From Desulfosporosinus shakirovi (GTDB taxonomy: Bacteria; Bacillota; Desulfitobacteriia; Desulfitobacteriales; Desulfitobacteriaceae), in contig NZ_JAJDOO010000028.1 of assembly GCF_020595055.1 (NCBI RefSeq), positions 1 to 63,555 of the forward strand: DNA of 63,555 nucleotides. Reading direction: 5' to 3'. How positions within the stretch are numbered: position 1 is the stretch's first letter; every line of letters begins with the position of its first letter. Under the pieces are notes generated by a model that worked only from the letters and a program-made list of their open reading frames with translations, was not told the DNA's origin and ran no database searches. Positions 24,234 through 33,339 of the stretch are shown piece after piece. The translations under genes were made by a program, and so were the position numbers.

Positions 24234-25292
24234 TTAAGCATTTTTGGCTAACACGATATCCTCCGCTTTACCAGTCTGACTATAGTGGAACAACTCTGCT
24301 TCAATGTTTACGGTATTCGCCATCATTGGCTCCTGTATCATAGCGGCTTTCAGTTTAAGTCCCAATTTTCCCATGGGTTCGTCAGGTTTCATGAAAACGC
24401 TCAGAGCACTGTTCTTATGAATTGCTTCCGCATCCAGCCACCGCTTGCTATAAAACTGAAGGGAGATATCCTCCTCACACTCATACTCAATAACCGGATA
24501 GCACATTCCTTTAGGGCACATTCCAGAAAAGCGCTCCTCAAATTCCGCTTTACTCCGGGCCAGTTCCTCCGGGGATACTTGTTCCTTCAGCCGAGGATTA
24601 TCAAATGTCTTCGACATCTCCACCCACATGTCCCAGAGGGTAACGCTGTTAATCTTTACCCAATGCTGCTTTCCGCTTCCCTTGTCTGTAAAGTACAGCT
24701 TTTCTTTATACTCGCTGCCGACAGTCAAAGTCACAGGCATTTCCACCAGATGGCGTGCTCTGTCCTGGCGCATGGAAAAACGGATAGGTACTTCTGTATC
24801 AAACGCCGGAATGGCGTCATAGGTACCCACGAATGTCAGATTGGTCAGAAACATGGCACCCATATCCTTGGTATCAATACCCACGGGACTCCAGCCCTTT
24901 AAGAGAAATTGGGTAAACAACGCTACCTTATCCCACTGCTTTGTCCCGCATTTGCCGCTGCCGCTTTCATTGCTCGTCAGTTCCAAGTCGCCGAAGCAGA
25001 CTTTTTCCACGCTGTCAAAACGCAAGGTAGGTTTCAGATTCCTGTCACCCCGCTGTTCGATGCGGTTAGTAATTAATTCCCCAGGGGAAGCGGTCAATAC
25101 TGCAATTTCTGCATTCTCCAGCTTTTCCCGATACCCCTGGTCATATTGCAAAATCAACATCTGCAATTTACCATCGTCACGGCGCACCATACCCATGATA
25201 TGACAGATTACACCGTCGAGCTGGGCATTCCTGCTGATGACGGCCAGTTCCTTGATTTGGGATAATTGGTTTTCTAATACTTGAAAATTCAT
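24234..25292 (-). CDS. Conserved-looking protein of unknown function
   Basis: A 352-aa soluble protein I do not recognise. AAAGGAGA sits before the ATG at 25292 and the frame is intact. The N-terminal half contains phrases such as DGVICHIMGMVRRDDGK and KLQMLILQYDQGY; the middle is rich in aromatic and charged residues; Cys residues cluster in GMCPKGMCYPVIEYECEE (about residues 257-274). No signal peptide or membrane helix. It is transcribed toward mtlD, with a 330-bp region separating it from the divergent TetR gene. Function left open. Confidence 0.7.
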   Translation of the reverse strand: MNFQVLENQLSQIKELAVISRNAQLDGVICHIMGMVRRDDGKLQMLILQYDQGYREKLENAEIAVLTASPGELITNRIEQRGDRNLKPTLRFDSVEKVCFGDLELTSNESGSGKCGTKQWDKVALFTQFLLKGWSPVGIDTKDMGAMFLTNLTFVGTYDAIPAFDTEVPIRFSMRQDRARHLVEMPVTLTVGSEYKEKLYFTDKGSGKQHWVKINSVTLWDMWVEMSKTFDNPRLKEQVSPEELARSKAEFEERFSGMCPKGMCYPVIEYECEEDISLQFYSKRWLDAEAIHKNSALSVFMKPDEPMGKLGLKLKAAMIQEPMMANTVNIEAELFHYSQTGKAEDIVLAKNA

Positions 25293-25551
25293 GGAAATCT
25301 CCTTTATGATTTTAGTGGAGATTGTCGCATATCGTTATGACATTCTATGCTGAATCATTCAACTGTTAAATGAATCCTTGCATAGAAGTTATTTACATTC
25401 AGTTTAGCATAGCCGATCATGGGATCCAAGCAAGAAAATCAATACATAAAAGTTTTGTCAATTCACCACGCATTGCGTGAATGCTTCCGCATTCGAAACA
25501 GATTAGTTACACGTCTCGATCAAATATTCTGAAGGAATATTTACCCAACCC
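25293..25551. other. Intergenic region between divergent genes, small hairpins
   Basis: Holds an inverted repeat TTCTATGC...GCATAGAA (about 25343-25388) and two short stems, CACGCA/TGCGTG and GAATGC/GCATTC (about 25468-25496). No gene is visible. Confidence 0.4.
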
Positions 25552-25604
25552 TTGACAAATACACCCAGTCAGTATAATATAACGGTGTTACATAACGTTG
25601 TTAT
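25552..25604 (+). promoter_or_regulatory. TetR promoter and operator
   Basis: TTGACA (25552-25557) and TATAAT (25573-25578) form the promoter with a short 15-bp spacer; an overlapping TAATAT gives 17. Just downstream ATAAC-GTT-GTTAT (25592-25604) is an inverted repeat suited to TetR autorepression. Confidence 0.55.
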
Positions 25605-25619
25605 ATAGGCGGTGCTGAG

Positions 25620-26237
25620 GTGGGCGGCGATGATTTAACTACATTGCAGAAAATAATGGCTGAGGGTAAGAAAGAATTTTTGGGGAAAGGCTTTAAAGAT
25701 GCTTCCTTGAGAAACATTGTGAAGCGTGCAGGTGTTACTACAGGAGCGTTTTACGGCTATTATCCGGATAAGAAAGCGCTCTTTGAGGCATTAGTGCTGC
25801 CTGCTGTGAATGGACTGAGGGAAATGTTTTTATCGGCACAGGAGGAATTTGATCACTTACCGGAAGCTGCTAAAAAGGAAAATGTCTATGATTATTCATC
25901 TGAAGAGGTCAAGAAATTCATTGCCTATATCTATGATCATTTTGATGAATTAAAGCTGCTTATTTCCTGTTCAGAAGGGACGGCCTTCTCGGATTTTATC
26001 CATAATCTGGTAGAGATCGAGGTAGAATACACCTTGAGATTTCTTGAATCCACAGGGAACGATGCGCTGACTTCCGGCAGGGCTACACCTGAACTGCTGC
26101 ATATTATTTCAAGTGCTTTTTTTTCAGCGATATTTGAGGTGGTAAAGCATGACATGTTAAGGGAAGCGGCAGACAGCTATATAGAGAGTCTAAGGCAATT
26201 TTTCACGGGGGGCTGGAAGAGCATTTTAAATCCTTAG
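25620..26237 (+). CDS. TetR-family transcriptional regulator
   Basis: A 205-aa repressor: N-terminal helix-turn-helix with ASLRNIVKRAGVTTGAFYGY and DKKALFEALV, then a variable ligand-binding domain. Start is GTG at 25620, which fits the usual N-terminal length of the family, though the ribosome site is weak. It precedes a methyltransferase and two ABC half-transporters, and probably controls them in response to an exported or imported small molecule. Confidence 0.87.
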   Translation: MGGDDLTTLQKIMAEGKKEFLGKGFKDASLRNIVKRAGVTTGAFYGYYPDKKALFEALVLPAVNGLREMFLSAQEEFDHLPEAAKKENVYDYSSEEVKKFIAYIYDHFDELKLLISCSEGTAFSDFIHNLVEIEVEYTLRFLESTGNDALTSGRATPELLHIISSAFFSAIFEVVKHDMLREAADSYIESLRQFFTGGWKSILNP

Positions 26238-26648
26238 CAATCTTCTGATAAGGCTTCTGGATTCAAAAGAAAACAATGAGGTTCTATGAACCTCAAAAAA
26301 ATTGCCATAAAGTTAGATTCTTCTAACAATATAGCAAAGCAAGCTGACAGAAGAAATTGATTGCATAAATCGACTGCCGGGAAACACTATTAGGCCGTTT
26401 TTGGTGAGCTTCAACTGCAAATATTGGCGGTGTTAGGGGAAGTAGCGTTATTGACTCATGGGGACAGCATGTGGTCACCGATTGCTAAAAGAAGGGCAAA
26501 CCCTATTCGCTAAACGAGCTTGCCCTTAGGCTGGACCCAGACAAGTCCGAAAGAGATGACGGCTGAAACAGGGAGAGGTCAGCATGCTGACCAGAGACAT
26601 GGATGTGGATATCAGAAAATAGAAGGAGAGGAAAGGACGTGACAAGGA
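26238..26648. other. 411-bp gap with several hairpins
   Basis: Contains TGAGGTTC/GAACCTCA (about 26278-26296), AAGGGCAA/TTGCCCTT flanking about 26492-26526, and a perfect 16-bp palindrome GGTCAGCATGCTGACC near 26577-26592. No coding frame was supported. The structured part just upstream of the methyltransferase gene could be a leader RNA. Confidence 0.4.
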
Positions 26649-27446
26649 ATGTACCAGAATTTGCAAGGGGTACCTGAAACCCTGTTGATCCCTTTATGGG
26701 CAAGAGCAGCGGAGACAAAGGAGAAAAAACCGATTATTCGAGATGAAAAGGCCGTTGAAATGGTAGGAAAAATCGACTATGACTTCTCAAAATTCAAGGG
26801 TTCATGGCTGACCCAAACAGGTGTTGCTGTCAGAACAGAAATACTGGACAAGGAAGTGAAAAAGTTTATTCAAGAGCATCCTGAGGCGGTGATCGTTAAC
26901 ATAGGCTGTGGTTTGGATACCCGGTATTTAAGAGTGGATAACGGAAGAATCCGTTGGTATGACCTGGACCTTCCCGAGCCTATGGGCATCCGCAAGAGCT
27001 TTTTCAAGGAAAGCGGGAGATACAGGATGATCGGCAAATCTGTGTTTGATTATTCATGGGTGCAGGATGTTCAGACTGAAGGAGCCCAAATTCTGTTTCT
27101 GGCGGAAGGCGTATTTATGTACTTCACAGAGCAAGAGATAAAGGAACTGATGAAACATCTGATCAAACTGTTTCCCGGTTCTCATCTGCTTTTTGAAATG
27201 TTTCCGCGCTTTCTGGTGAAATTTGGCGGCAAGCATGAAACAGTCCGTAAAACGGAAGCCAGATTTCAATGGGGAATTAGAAGCGGAAGGGATATGGAGC
27301 TTTTACATCCTCAAATCCGCTTTATTGAAGAATGGAATTTTTTTGATTTTCATCGCGATAGATGGAAATGGATGGGCTGGCTGGCTTTAATTCCTGCCAT
27401 CAAAAATAATTTCAACGATAGAATCGTCCATCTAGTCTTTTTGTAA
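26649..27446 (+). CDS. SAM-dependent O-methyltransferase, LCM family
   Basis: A 265-aa class I methyltransferase of the leucine carboxyl methyltransferase/polyketide O-methyltransferase group (PF04072). Motifs are an early TLLIPLWARAAETKEKKP, VIVNIGCGLDTRYLRV as the SAM loop, WYDLDLPEPMGIRK and LFLAEGVFMYF. Placed between the TetR gene and two ABC half-transporters; a methylated secreted metabolite or self-protection is possible. Substrate not assignable. Confidence 0.88.
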   Translation: MYQNLQGVPETLLIPLWARAAETKEKKPIIRDEKAVEMVGKIDYDFSKFKGSWLTQTGVAVRTEILDKEVKKFIQEHPEAVIVNIGCGLDTRYLRVDNGRIRWYDLDLPEPMGIRKSFFKESGRYRMIGKSVFDYSWVQDVQTEGAQILFLAEGVFMYFTEQEIKELMKHLIKLFPGSHLLFEMFPRFLVKFGGKHETVRKTEARFQWGIRSGRDMELLHPQIRFIEEWNFFDFHRDRWKWMGWLALIPAIKNNFNDRIVHLVFL

Positions 27447-27508
27447 AATAACCCATTCTGTACTTCTGCATCCACAGCCCTAAAGATTGAAAAGGAGGAT
27501 AGACGTTT

Positions 27509-29314
27509 ATGCCTGCAGAGAAAAAAGAATTTATTTTAAAAAGGTTCACACCCTATATGGGCAAAAAGAAGATCCTGTTGCCCTTATCCCTGGTATTGTC
27601 GGGACTGTCCGCAGTCCTTAACATTGTACCTTTTATACTGGTATGGTACATAACCAGGGATATTTTGTCCTCTCCCCAGTCCATGAATCTTTCGAAGATC
27701 AGCTTTTATGCCTGGCTTGCCTTCGGGAGTGCGGTAGGAGGCGTCATCGTTTATTTTTTTGCCCTCTTAAGCTCCCATCTTGCAGCCTTCCGCGTAGAAA
27801 TCGGAATGCAAAAAGTCGGCATGGATAAAATACTCTCTATGCCTCTTGGCTTTTTTGATCAGCATTCAAGCGGGAAAACCCGCAAGATTGTCAATGACGG
27901 AGCGGGAACAACCCATAGCTTTTTAGCACACCAGCTTCCTGATATGGCAGGCAGCTTCGTATCCCCCGTTATGCTGATAGCGCTGATCTTGATGGTGGAC
28001 TGGAGAATGGGGCTTGCTTCCCTTGTGCCGATTATTCTGGGCTTTATAACCATGCGCTTCATGATGAGTGCTGAAGGCAAAGGATTTCAAAAAATGTATT
28101 ATGATTCTTTGGAAGAAATGAGTTCTGAATCCGTGGAATATATACGGGGTATCCCGGTGGTTAAAACCTTTGGACAAAGCATCTTTTCATTTAAGCGATT
28201 TTATGCCAGCATCATTAAATATAAAGAGATGGTCCATGCTTATACCCTGCTTTGGCGAAAGCCCATGTCCTTCTACAGTACAGTGATGCAAACCGCTGCA
28301 TTCTACTTAATCCCCATGGCTATTTTTTTAATCGGCAGAGGAGATAACCTCCCTCTTGTCCTGGCCGACTTTACCTTTTATATGCTTATATCGCCAATCT
28401 TTACCACGCTTTTGATGAAATCCATGTATTTTCAGCAGAATACTCTGATAGCAGAGCAAGCTATTGACAGATTGGATGGGCTTACAGAGTATCCCGGCCT
28501 GAGCTATACAGAGAAGGAAAAAACCATTCAAAATTACAGTCTGGAATTTAGGGATGTGGTGTTTTCCTATGAAGGAAGCGACAAGCCCGCCCTGGATAAA
28601 ATCAGCTTTAAATTAAAGGAAGGGGAAACCATTGCCCTTGTGGGAGCCTCAGGAGGAGGGAAGACCACCATTGCCAGGCTGGCCGCCCGGTTCTGGGATG
28701 CAGATAAAGGTGAAGTTCTGGTCGGGGGAATCAATGTCAGGGATCTTCCCAAAAAAGAACTGATGGAGAGCATTGCCCTGGTTTTTCAAAATACTAAGCT
28801 ATTTAAAGCTTCCCTAAGGGAGAATATCCTTTTTGGCAAAGAAAAGGTCAAAGAGGAAGAATTAAATAAAGCCATTGAATCTTCCCAGTCCAGAGAAATC
28901 ATTACCAAGCTTCCCGAGGGGCTTGACACTGTCATCGGCTCAAAAGGTACCTATCTTTCAGGAGGAGAACAGCAAAGAATTGCCATTGCCAGGGCAATTG
29001 TTAAGAATGCCCCCATCGTCCTTTTAGATGAAGCCACGGCTTTTGCAGATCCTGAGAATGAGCATTTGATTCACAAAGCCCTGAAAGAGCTGAGCCGAGG
29101 CAAAACCACGCTTATGATCGCCCATCGTCTGACCAGCGTGCAGAACGCAGACAGGATACTGGTGATTGAAAGGGGGAAAATCGCGGAAGAAGGAACTCAA
29201 GAAGAATTACTGAAGATGGGCGGTATCTACAAAGGGATGTGGGATGAATACCAGAAATCTCTGGCCTGGAAAATAAACGCTAAACGTCAGGAGGATGGAG
29301 GTCAAAATGCTTAA
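27509..29314 (+). CDS. ABC half-transporter, IrtA/YbtP-like
   Basis: A 601-aa protein with an N-terminal six-helix permease domain (about 15-320) and an ATP-binding domain: Walker A GASGGGKTT, signature LSGGEQQRIAIARAI, Walker B IVLLDEATAFADPENE. The FADPENE ending in place of ASLD is typical of the IrtA/YbtP/YbtQ siderophore-importer subgroup. GGAGG precedes the ATG. It overlaps the next gene by 8 bp and should form a heterodimer with it. Exporter-fold, but importer function is known for relatives; direction here is undetermined. Confidence 0.9.
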   Translation: MPAEKKEFILKRFTPYMGKKKILLPLSLVLSGLSAVLNIVPFILVWYITRDILSSPQSMNLSKISFYAWLAFGSAVGGVIVYFFALLSSHLAAFRVEIGMQKVGMDKILSMPLGFFDQHSSGKTRKIVNDGAGTTHSFLAHQLPDMAGSFVSPVMLIALILMVDWRMGLASLVPIILGFITMRFMMSAEGKGFQKMYYDSLEEMSSESVEYIRGIPVVKTFGQSIFSFKRFYASIIKYKEMVHAYTLLWRKPMSFYSTVMQTAAFYLIPMAIFLIGRGDNLPLVLADFTFYMLISPIFTTLLMKSMYFQQNTLIAEQAIDRLDGLTEYPGLSYTEKEKTIQNYSLEFRDVVFSYEGSDKPALDKISFKLKEGETIALVGASGGGKTTIARLAARFWDADKGEVLVGGINVRDLPKKELMESIALVFQNTKLFKASLRENILFGKEKVKEEELNKAIESSQSREIITKLPEGLDTVIGSKGTYLSGGEQQRIAIARAIVKNAPIVLLDEATAFADPENEHLIHKALKELSRGKTTLMIAHRLTSVQNADRILVIERGKIAEEGTQEELLKMGGIYKGMWDEYQKSLAWKINAKRQEDGGQNA

Positions 29315-31043
29315 CTATTTTGAAAACAAATATGCTATGTCTGAAAAAGGGGCCAAGGATCTTTTTTACGCCATTATTTGGACCGTCGTCATGGACCTCA
29401 GCTTTATTGCTCCGGTAGTTCTCGGCTTTATGTTTTTAGAAGAATACCTGGGTTTGCTTTTTGATCCTGCCAGCACCTCCAAAAACAGCCTGGCCTACTA
29501 TGCTGTCATGTCGGCAACCTTCTTTCTGGTAATGCTGGTGATTGCCTATTTTCAATACAACTCCACCTATACCAGGATTTACGAAGAGAGCGCCAAACGA
29601 CGGATCAGTCTGGCTGAAACCCTGAGAAAGCTGCCTTTAGCCTTTTTCGGCAAAAAGGATATTGCGGATTTAAGCTCAACCATCATGGAGGATGCTACCC
29701 AAATAGAAATGCTCTTTTCCCATTCGGTTCCTCAAATTTATGCCGCCGTATCCACGGTTCTCATCATGGGTGTGATGATGTTTTTCTACAACTGGCAGCT
29801 GTCCCTCGCCGTATTTTGGGTAGTGCCGGTGGCGGTCCTGGTTTTTTACCTGTCGAGAAAGCTTCAAAACACCATGCATGCCAAGTTTTATCAGCTCAAA
29901 AGGGAGATTGCGGATAAAATTCAGGAGGGGCTTGACTCGGCCCAGGAAATCAAATCCTATAACCAGGAAGGGGCTTTTTCCAGTCAGTTAAACGTCATGC
30001 TGGACAATTTGGAAAGGCTGATGATTAAAGGCGAGCTTTTGATCGGGGCTTTTCTCAACCTGTCCCATGTATTATTAAAGCTTGGGCTGCCCAGTGTTTT
30101 ACTGTACGGCGCCTATCTACTGTCAAGAGGAGAGATAAGTGTCTTTACTTACCTGGTGTTCCTTGTCGTGACAGCCCGCATTTACAACCCCATCATGGAG
30201 GCGATGAATAACCTGGCTTTGCTGCTCTACCTAAATGTTCGGATAAACCGTATGAAAGACATGGATAAAATGCCCAGACAGGAAGGAAGCACTGACTTCA
30301 ATCCTAAAAACTACGATATTGAATTCAAGAACGTTGACTTCTCCTATCAAGAGGGTGTGCAAACCTTAAAGAATGTCAGCTTTACGGCAAAGCAGGGCGA
30401 CGTGACAGCACTGGTAGGGCCTTCCGGGGGAGGAAAGAGCACCATTGCCAAGCTGTCCGCAAGATTCTGGGACCTAGACAAAGGAACCGTTACCTTGGGG
30501 GGAGCGGATATCTCGTTGGTTGATCCTGAAACTCTTCTAAATCATTATTCCATCGTTTTTCAGGATGTGACACTGTTTAATTCAAGTATTATGGATAATA
30601 TCCGTCTGGGCAGGAAGGATGCAACCGATGAAGAAGTCATCAAGGCCGCTCGGCTGGCCCAATGCGATGAGTTCGTTAAAAAGCTTCCCCAAGGCTATAA
30701 CACCTTGATCGGGGAAAACGGCGAACGATTATCCGGCGGAGAAAGACAGCGGATCTCCATAGCGAGAGCCATACTGAAAGACGCCCCGATTATACTGCTT
30801 GACGAAGCGACGGCATCTCTTGATGCGGAAAATGAGAGCAAAATCCAAAGGGCACTGGGTGAGCTTGTCAAGAATAAGACGGTTTTGATTATTGCCCACC
30901 GGATGAGAACGGTTTTGGGAGCGGATAAAATTGTGGTGATTAAAGAGGGTGTGATTGAAGAAACAGGCACACCGGCGGAATTAACAAGCAAGCAGGGGAT
31001 TTTTGCAGGGATGCTAAACACTCAATATCAGAATCATTGTTGA
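29307..31043 (+). CDS. ABC half-transporter, IrtB/YbtQ-like
   Basis: A 578-aa partner with six helices and an ATP-binding domain: Walker A GPSGGGKST, signature LSGGERQRISIARAI, Walker B IILLDEATASLDAENE. Both half-sites therefore look catalytically complete. An in-frame ATG at 29295 lies one base after AGGAGG; ATG 29307 has GGAGG five bases upstream and is preferred. The stop codon of the partner lies inside its first codons, consistent with coupled translation. Confidence 0.9.
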   Translation: MLNYFENKYAMSEKGAKDLFYAIIWTVVMDLSFIAPVVLGFMFLEEYLGLLFDPASTSKNSLAYYAVMSATFFLVMLVIAYFQYNSTYTRIYEESAKRRISLAETLRKLPLAFFGKKDIADLSSTIMEDATQIEMLFSHSVPQIYAAVSTVLIMGVMMFFYNWQLSLAVFWVVPVAVLVFYLSRKLQNTMHAKFYQLKREIADKIQEGLDSAQEIKSYNQEGAFSSQLNVMLDNLERLMIKGELLIGAFLNLSHVLLKLGLPSVLLYGAYLLSRGEISVFTYLVFLVVTARIYNPIMEAMNNLALLLYLNVRINRMKDMDKMPRQEGSTDFNPKNYDIEFKNVDFSYQEGVQTLKNVSFTAKQGDVTALVGPSGGGKSTIAKLSARFWDLDKGTVTLGGADISLVDPETLLNHYSIVFQDVTLFNSSIMDNIRLGRKDATDEEVIKAARLAQCDEFVKKLPQGYNTLIGENGERLSGGERQRISIARAILKDAPIILLDEATASLDAENESKIQRALGELVKNKTVLIIAHRMRTVLGADKIVVIKEGVIEETGTPAELTSKQGIFAGMLNTQYQNHC

Positions 31044-31056
31044 GGGGGTCAAACTT

Positions 31057-31113
31057 AATGCCGTGCCTGTTGATGGATTCCGTAATCAGTCCATCCATAC
31101 GGGCATTTTTTTT
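31057..31113 (+). terminator. Intrinsic terminator of the TetR-ABC operon
   Basis: AATGCCGTG at 31057-31065 pairs with ACGGGCATT at 31099-31107, with inner ATGGATT/AATC...CCAT pairing, followed by eight T. Confidence 0.75.
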
Positions 31114-31161
31114 GCCTTCTTAACTATATGATCGGTTTTAATCGGTTTTTCTTTTGATATA

Positions 31162-31506
31162 TCAAATTTGTGAAGAGATATAGTTCCCATCGGAGTGCTT
31201 AATTCCTATTGAAACTTCATTTTCTCCGATGAAATAAATCGGGATATATTTAGATATTACATCGGCACTCTCTGTTGCAGTTTTATTATTAAACACATCG
31301 CTATTATAAAGAACCTTTTCATTTTTTGTATTAATATCAAAGGTTTTTATTGCTCGGTCTTTCATATTTGTCTCTACTTCGATTTGTTTGCTGCCTTTTT
31401 TGACTATTTCATCAGAAAATGCATTAGTATTAACTATGACTAATGAGGCAATAGCTAGGGCTAATACTCCCCCAGTCATAGTTAAAGATTTCCCCTTTTT
31501 ATTCAT
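31162..31506 (-). CDS. Small secreted protein of unknown function
   Basis: A 114-aa protein with a classical signal peptide (basic MNKKGK start, hydrophobic 10-28, cleavage near TNAFSDE). The mature part has IKTFDINTKNEKVLYNSDVF and IGIKHSDG, shared in order with the secreted protein at 56486-56923 and the remnant at 5355-5496. No Cys, no repeats. Not identified; likely a wall- or medium-exposed lineage-specific family. Confidence 0.65.
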   Translation of the reverse strand: MNKKGKSLTMTGGVLALAIASLVIVNTNAFSDEIVKKGSKQIEVETNMKDRAIKTFDINTKNEKVLYNSDVFNNKTATESADVISKYIPIYFIGENEVSIGIKHSDGNYISSQI

Positions 31507-32222
31507 TTATTAACCACCTTTCGTTTATTATCAAAGACTAAAAGAGTATAATTTCCTCCTTTTCTGTGATCTCCTAACCCCGATATTAACACATGAGAGG
31601 GTTGGAGCATAGGTGTTTCCTCCTATACGTGTACTTCATTTGAAGTAGCATAGGAACCTGGATATTCTTTTTCTTCTACTACAACGGGAACCTTCAAACC
31701 GTCCTCCCTTAATAATTACTGACCTCTTAACAACTGGCATATTTAAACGATTTTACCATCTATACTTATTAGACAATTGAGCTACAGAAAAAGCTTCATA
31801 AACTTTGGAAAAAATTGAGTATAGGATAAAAGTCCTATGTAAAGAGGGGCTTTGGGTTCGTATGCGTATGAAGACAGGAGAGGGTGGCAGTTGCTTTTCT
31901 CGAAGGATAAGAAGAACCGAATTGATGAAGAATTATTTAAACGCTGTACGTTAGATGAAGTTGAGAGAATTGTTTACTTTAGCGTTGCAAACCGCATTAT
32001 CTGCCTCAAGGTACAGAGTTGAAGAAAGCCCCTCTAACCAAAGGGATGGGAAATTTTCTCCCTTGTCATTTTGAAATCCGTTGTTCTGGGACAAAATGCT
32101 TATCAGACTTCTGTCACGAATGGAATTACATCTTGGAAAGAAGGAAGATTATCTGAAAATCATTGTGGTAAACTATAGCCAGAGCAAAGGGAGCAGCAGA
32201 TCTTGAGGAGGTTGGATAGGCA
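31507..32222. other. 716-bp gap, mostly decayed
   Basis: A short plus-strand frame from about 31890 (FSKDKKNRIDEELFKR and 20 more residues) looks like a gene fragment of unknown family. AGAGGGGCTTT (about 31838) and AAAGCCCCTCT (about 32024) are inverted around it. Nothing else is seen until the AGGAGG of the next gene. Confidence 0.35.
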
Positions 32223-32771
32223 ATGCAATTTGCAGAGGATGAAATGTGGGGAGCTGTCGTGGATTGCGATGATAACTATAATGGCAGATTTCTCTACGCA
32301 GTGAAAACAGTCGGCGTCTATTGCCGGCCATCGTGCAAATCAAGAACGCCGTTAAGAAAAAATGTTTGCTATTTTGAAACACAGGAAAATGCTCAAAACG
32401 CTGGTTTTAGGCCATGTAAGCGTTGTCGCCCTGATTTAACAGATTATGCGCCAGTGTTGGAAATCGCCCGGCAAACAAAGGAACTGATCGACGGTTATTA
32501 CTGCCGGCGGGAACGGCTTATCAGAGAAATGAAACAATTAGGTGTGACGACAAACCATTTAGCGGTTATTTTTAAGCAACAATATGGTGTGCCGCCAATC
32601 CAATACTTAAATCGGCTGCGGTCTGAGCAGGCAAAGAACATGCTTGCTGAAACGGATATGTCCATCATCGACATTGCGGGTGATATCGGGTTTAGCAGCT
32701 TGCCCGCTTTCTACAGCTTCTTCAAAAGGCAGACCGGAACAACACCCAAGAAATATCGTGGGGGGCTATAG
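32223..32771 (+). CDS. adaA: Ada-like methylphosphotriester acceptor/AraC-type regulator
   Basis: A 182-aa protein with a zinc-binding Ada domain (Cys34, Cys38, Cys65, Cys68 in GVYCRPSC and RPCKRC) followed by an AraC-type helix-turn-helix (about 90-180; DIAGDIGFSSLPAFYSFFKR). In B. subtilis AdaA, methyl transfer from phosphotriesters to a Zn-bound Cys turns the protein into an activator of the adaptive response. The alkyltransferase and glycosylase genes follow on the same strand, so they are the expected targets. The separate C-terminal alkyltransferase domain of E. coli Ada is here a separate gene. Confidence 0.9.
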   Translation: MQFAEDEMWGAVVDCDDNYNGRFLYAVKTVGVYCRPSCKSRTPLRKNVCYFETQENAQNAGFRPCKRCRPDLTDYAPVLEIARQTKELIDGYYCRRERLIREMKQLGVTTNHLAVIFKQQYGVPPIQYLNRLRSEQAKNMLAETDMSIIDIAGDIGFSSLPAFYSFFKRQTGTTPKKYRGGL

Positions 32772-32871
32772 TGGCGGGAAATAAAATGGTTCTTAAAAAG
32801 CTTGGAAGAGGCCTATGAGTCTGCACCACTTCTCCCTTCGAAGCTAACCTAATAGGTCGAGGAGTGAGATT

Positions 32872-33339
32872 ATGAAAAACGTATGGTACTATGATTATCC
32901 CATCGGTACAATTGGAATTGCCGAAGAAAACGGCGCTCTATGCCATGTGTTTTTAAGAAGTAGTAAAATCCTTACGGGTTTTAGCACCGCCCAAACACCG
33001 CTTATTCGAGAAGCGGCAAGACAGCTGGGAGAATACTTTGACGGCCGGCGAAAAGAATTTGATTTGCCGTTGTCTCTGCACGGCACGGAGTTCCAGCAAT
33101 CAGTGTGGGAAGCCCTGCAGGCCATCCCTGTTGGCGAAACCTGCAGCTACAAGGATATCGCCGTGCAAATTGGAAACCCACGCGCAAGCCGCGCTGTTGG
33201 TACGGCGAACAAGCGCAACCCTGTTATCATTATTATTCCCTGCCACCGTGTGGTGGGACAAGACGGTAGTTTGACCGGTTATGTGGGCGGTCTTCCCGTA
33301 AAACAGTATTTATTGGAGTTGGAGAAACGCTATGCCTGA
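32872..33339 (+). CDS. ogt: O6-methylguanine-DNA methyltransferase
   Basis: A 155-aa suicide alkyltransferase: active Cys124 in IIPCHRVVGQDG, preceded by the DNA-binding helix region FQQSVWEALQAIPVGET and RASRAVGTANKRNP. Shorter than some homologues but the catalytic half is complete. Starts at ATG 32872 behind GAGGAG and overlaps alkA by 8 bp. Equivalent to AdaB/Ogt. Confidence 0.93.
   Translation: MKNVWYYDYPIGTIGIAEENGALCHVFLRSSKILTGFSTAQTPLIREAARQLGEYFDGRRKEFDLPLSLHGTEFQQSVWEALQAIPVGETCSYKDIAVQIGNPRASRAVGTANKRNPVIIIIPCHRVVGQDGSLTGYVGGLPVKQYLLELEKRYA

Noticed and set aside
31838-32035. Insertion sequence bounded by inverted GAGGGGCTTT repeats
   Set aside because: Arms are only about 11 bp, there is no transposase and no target duplication.
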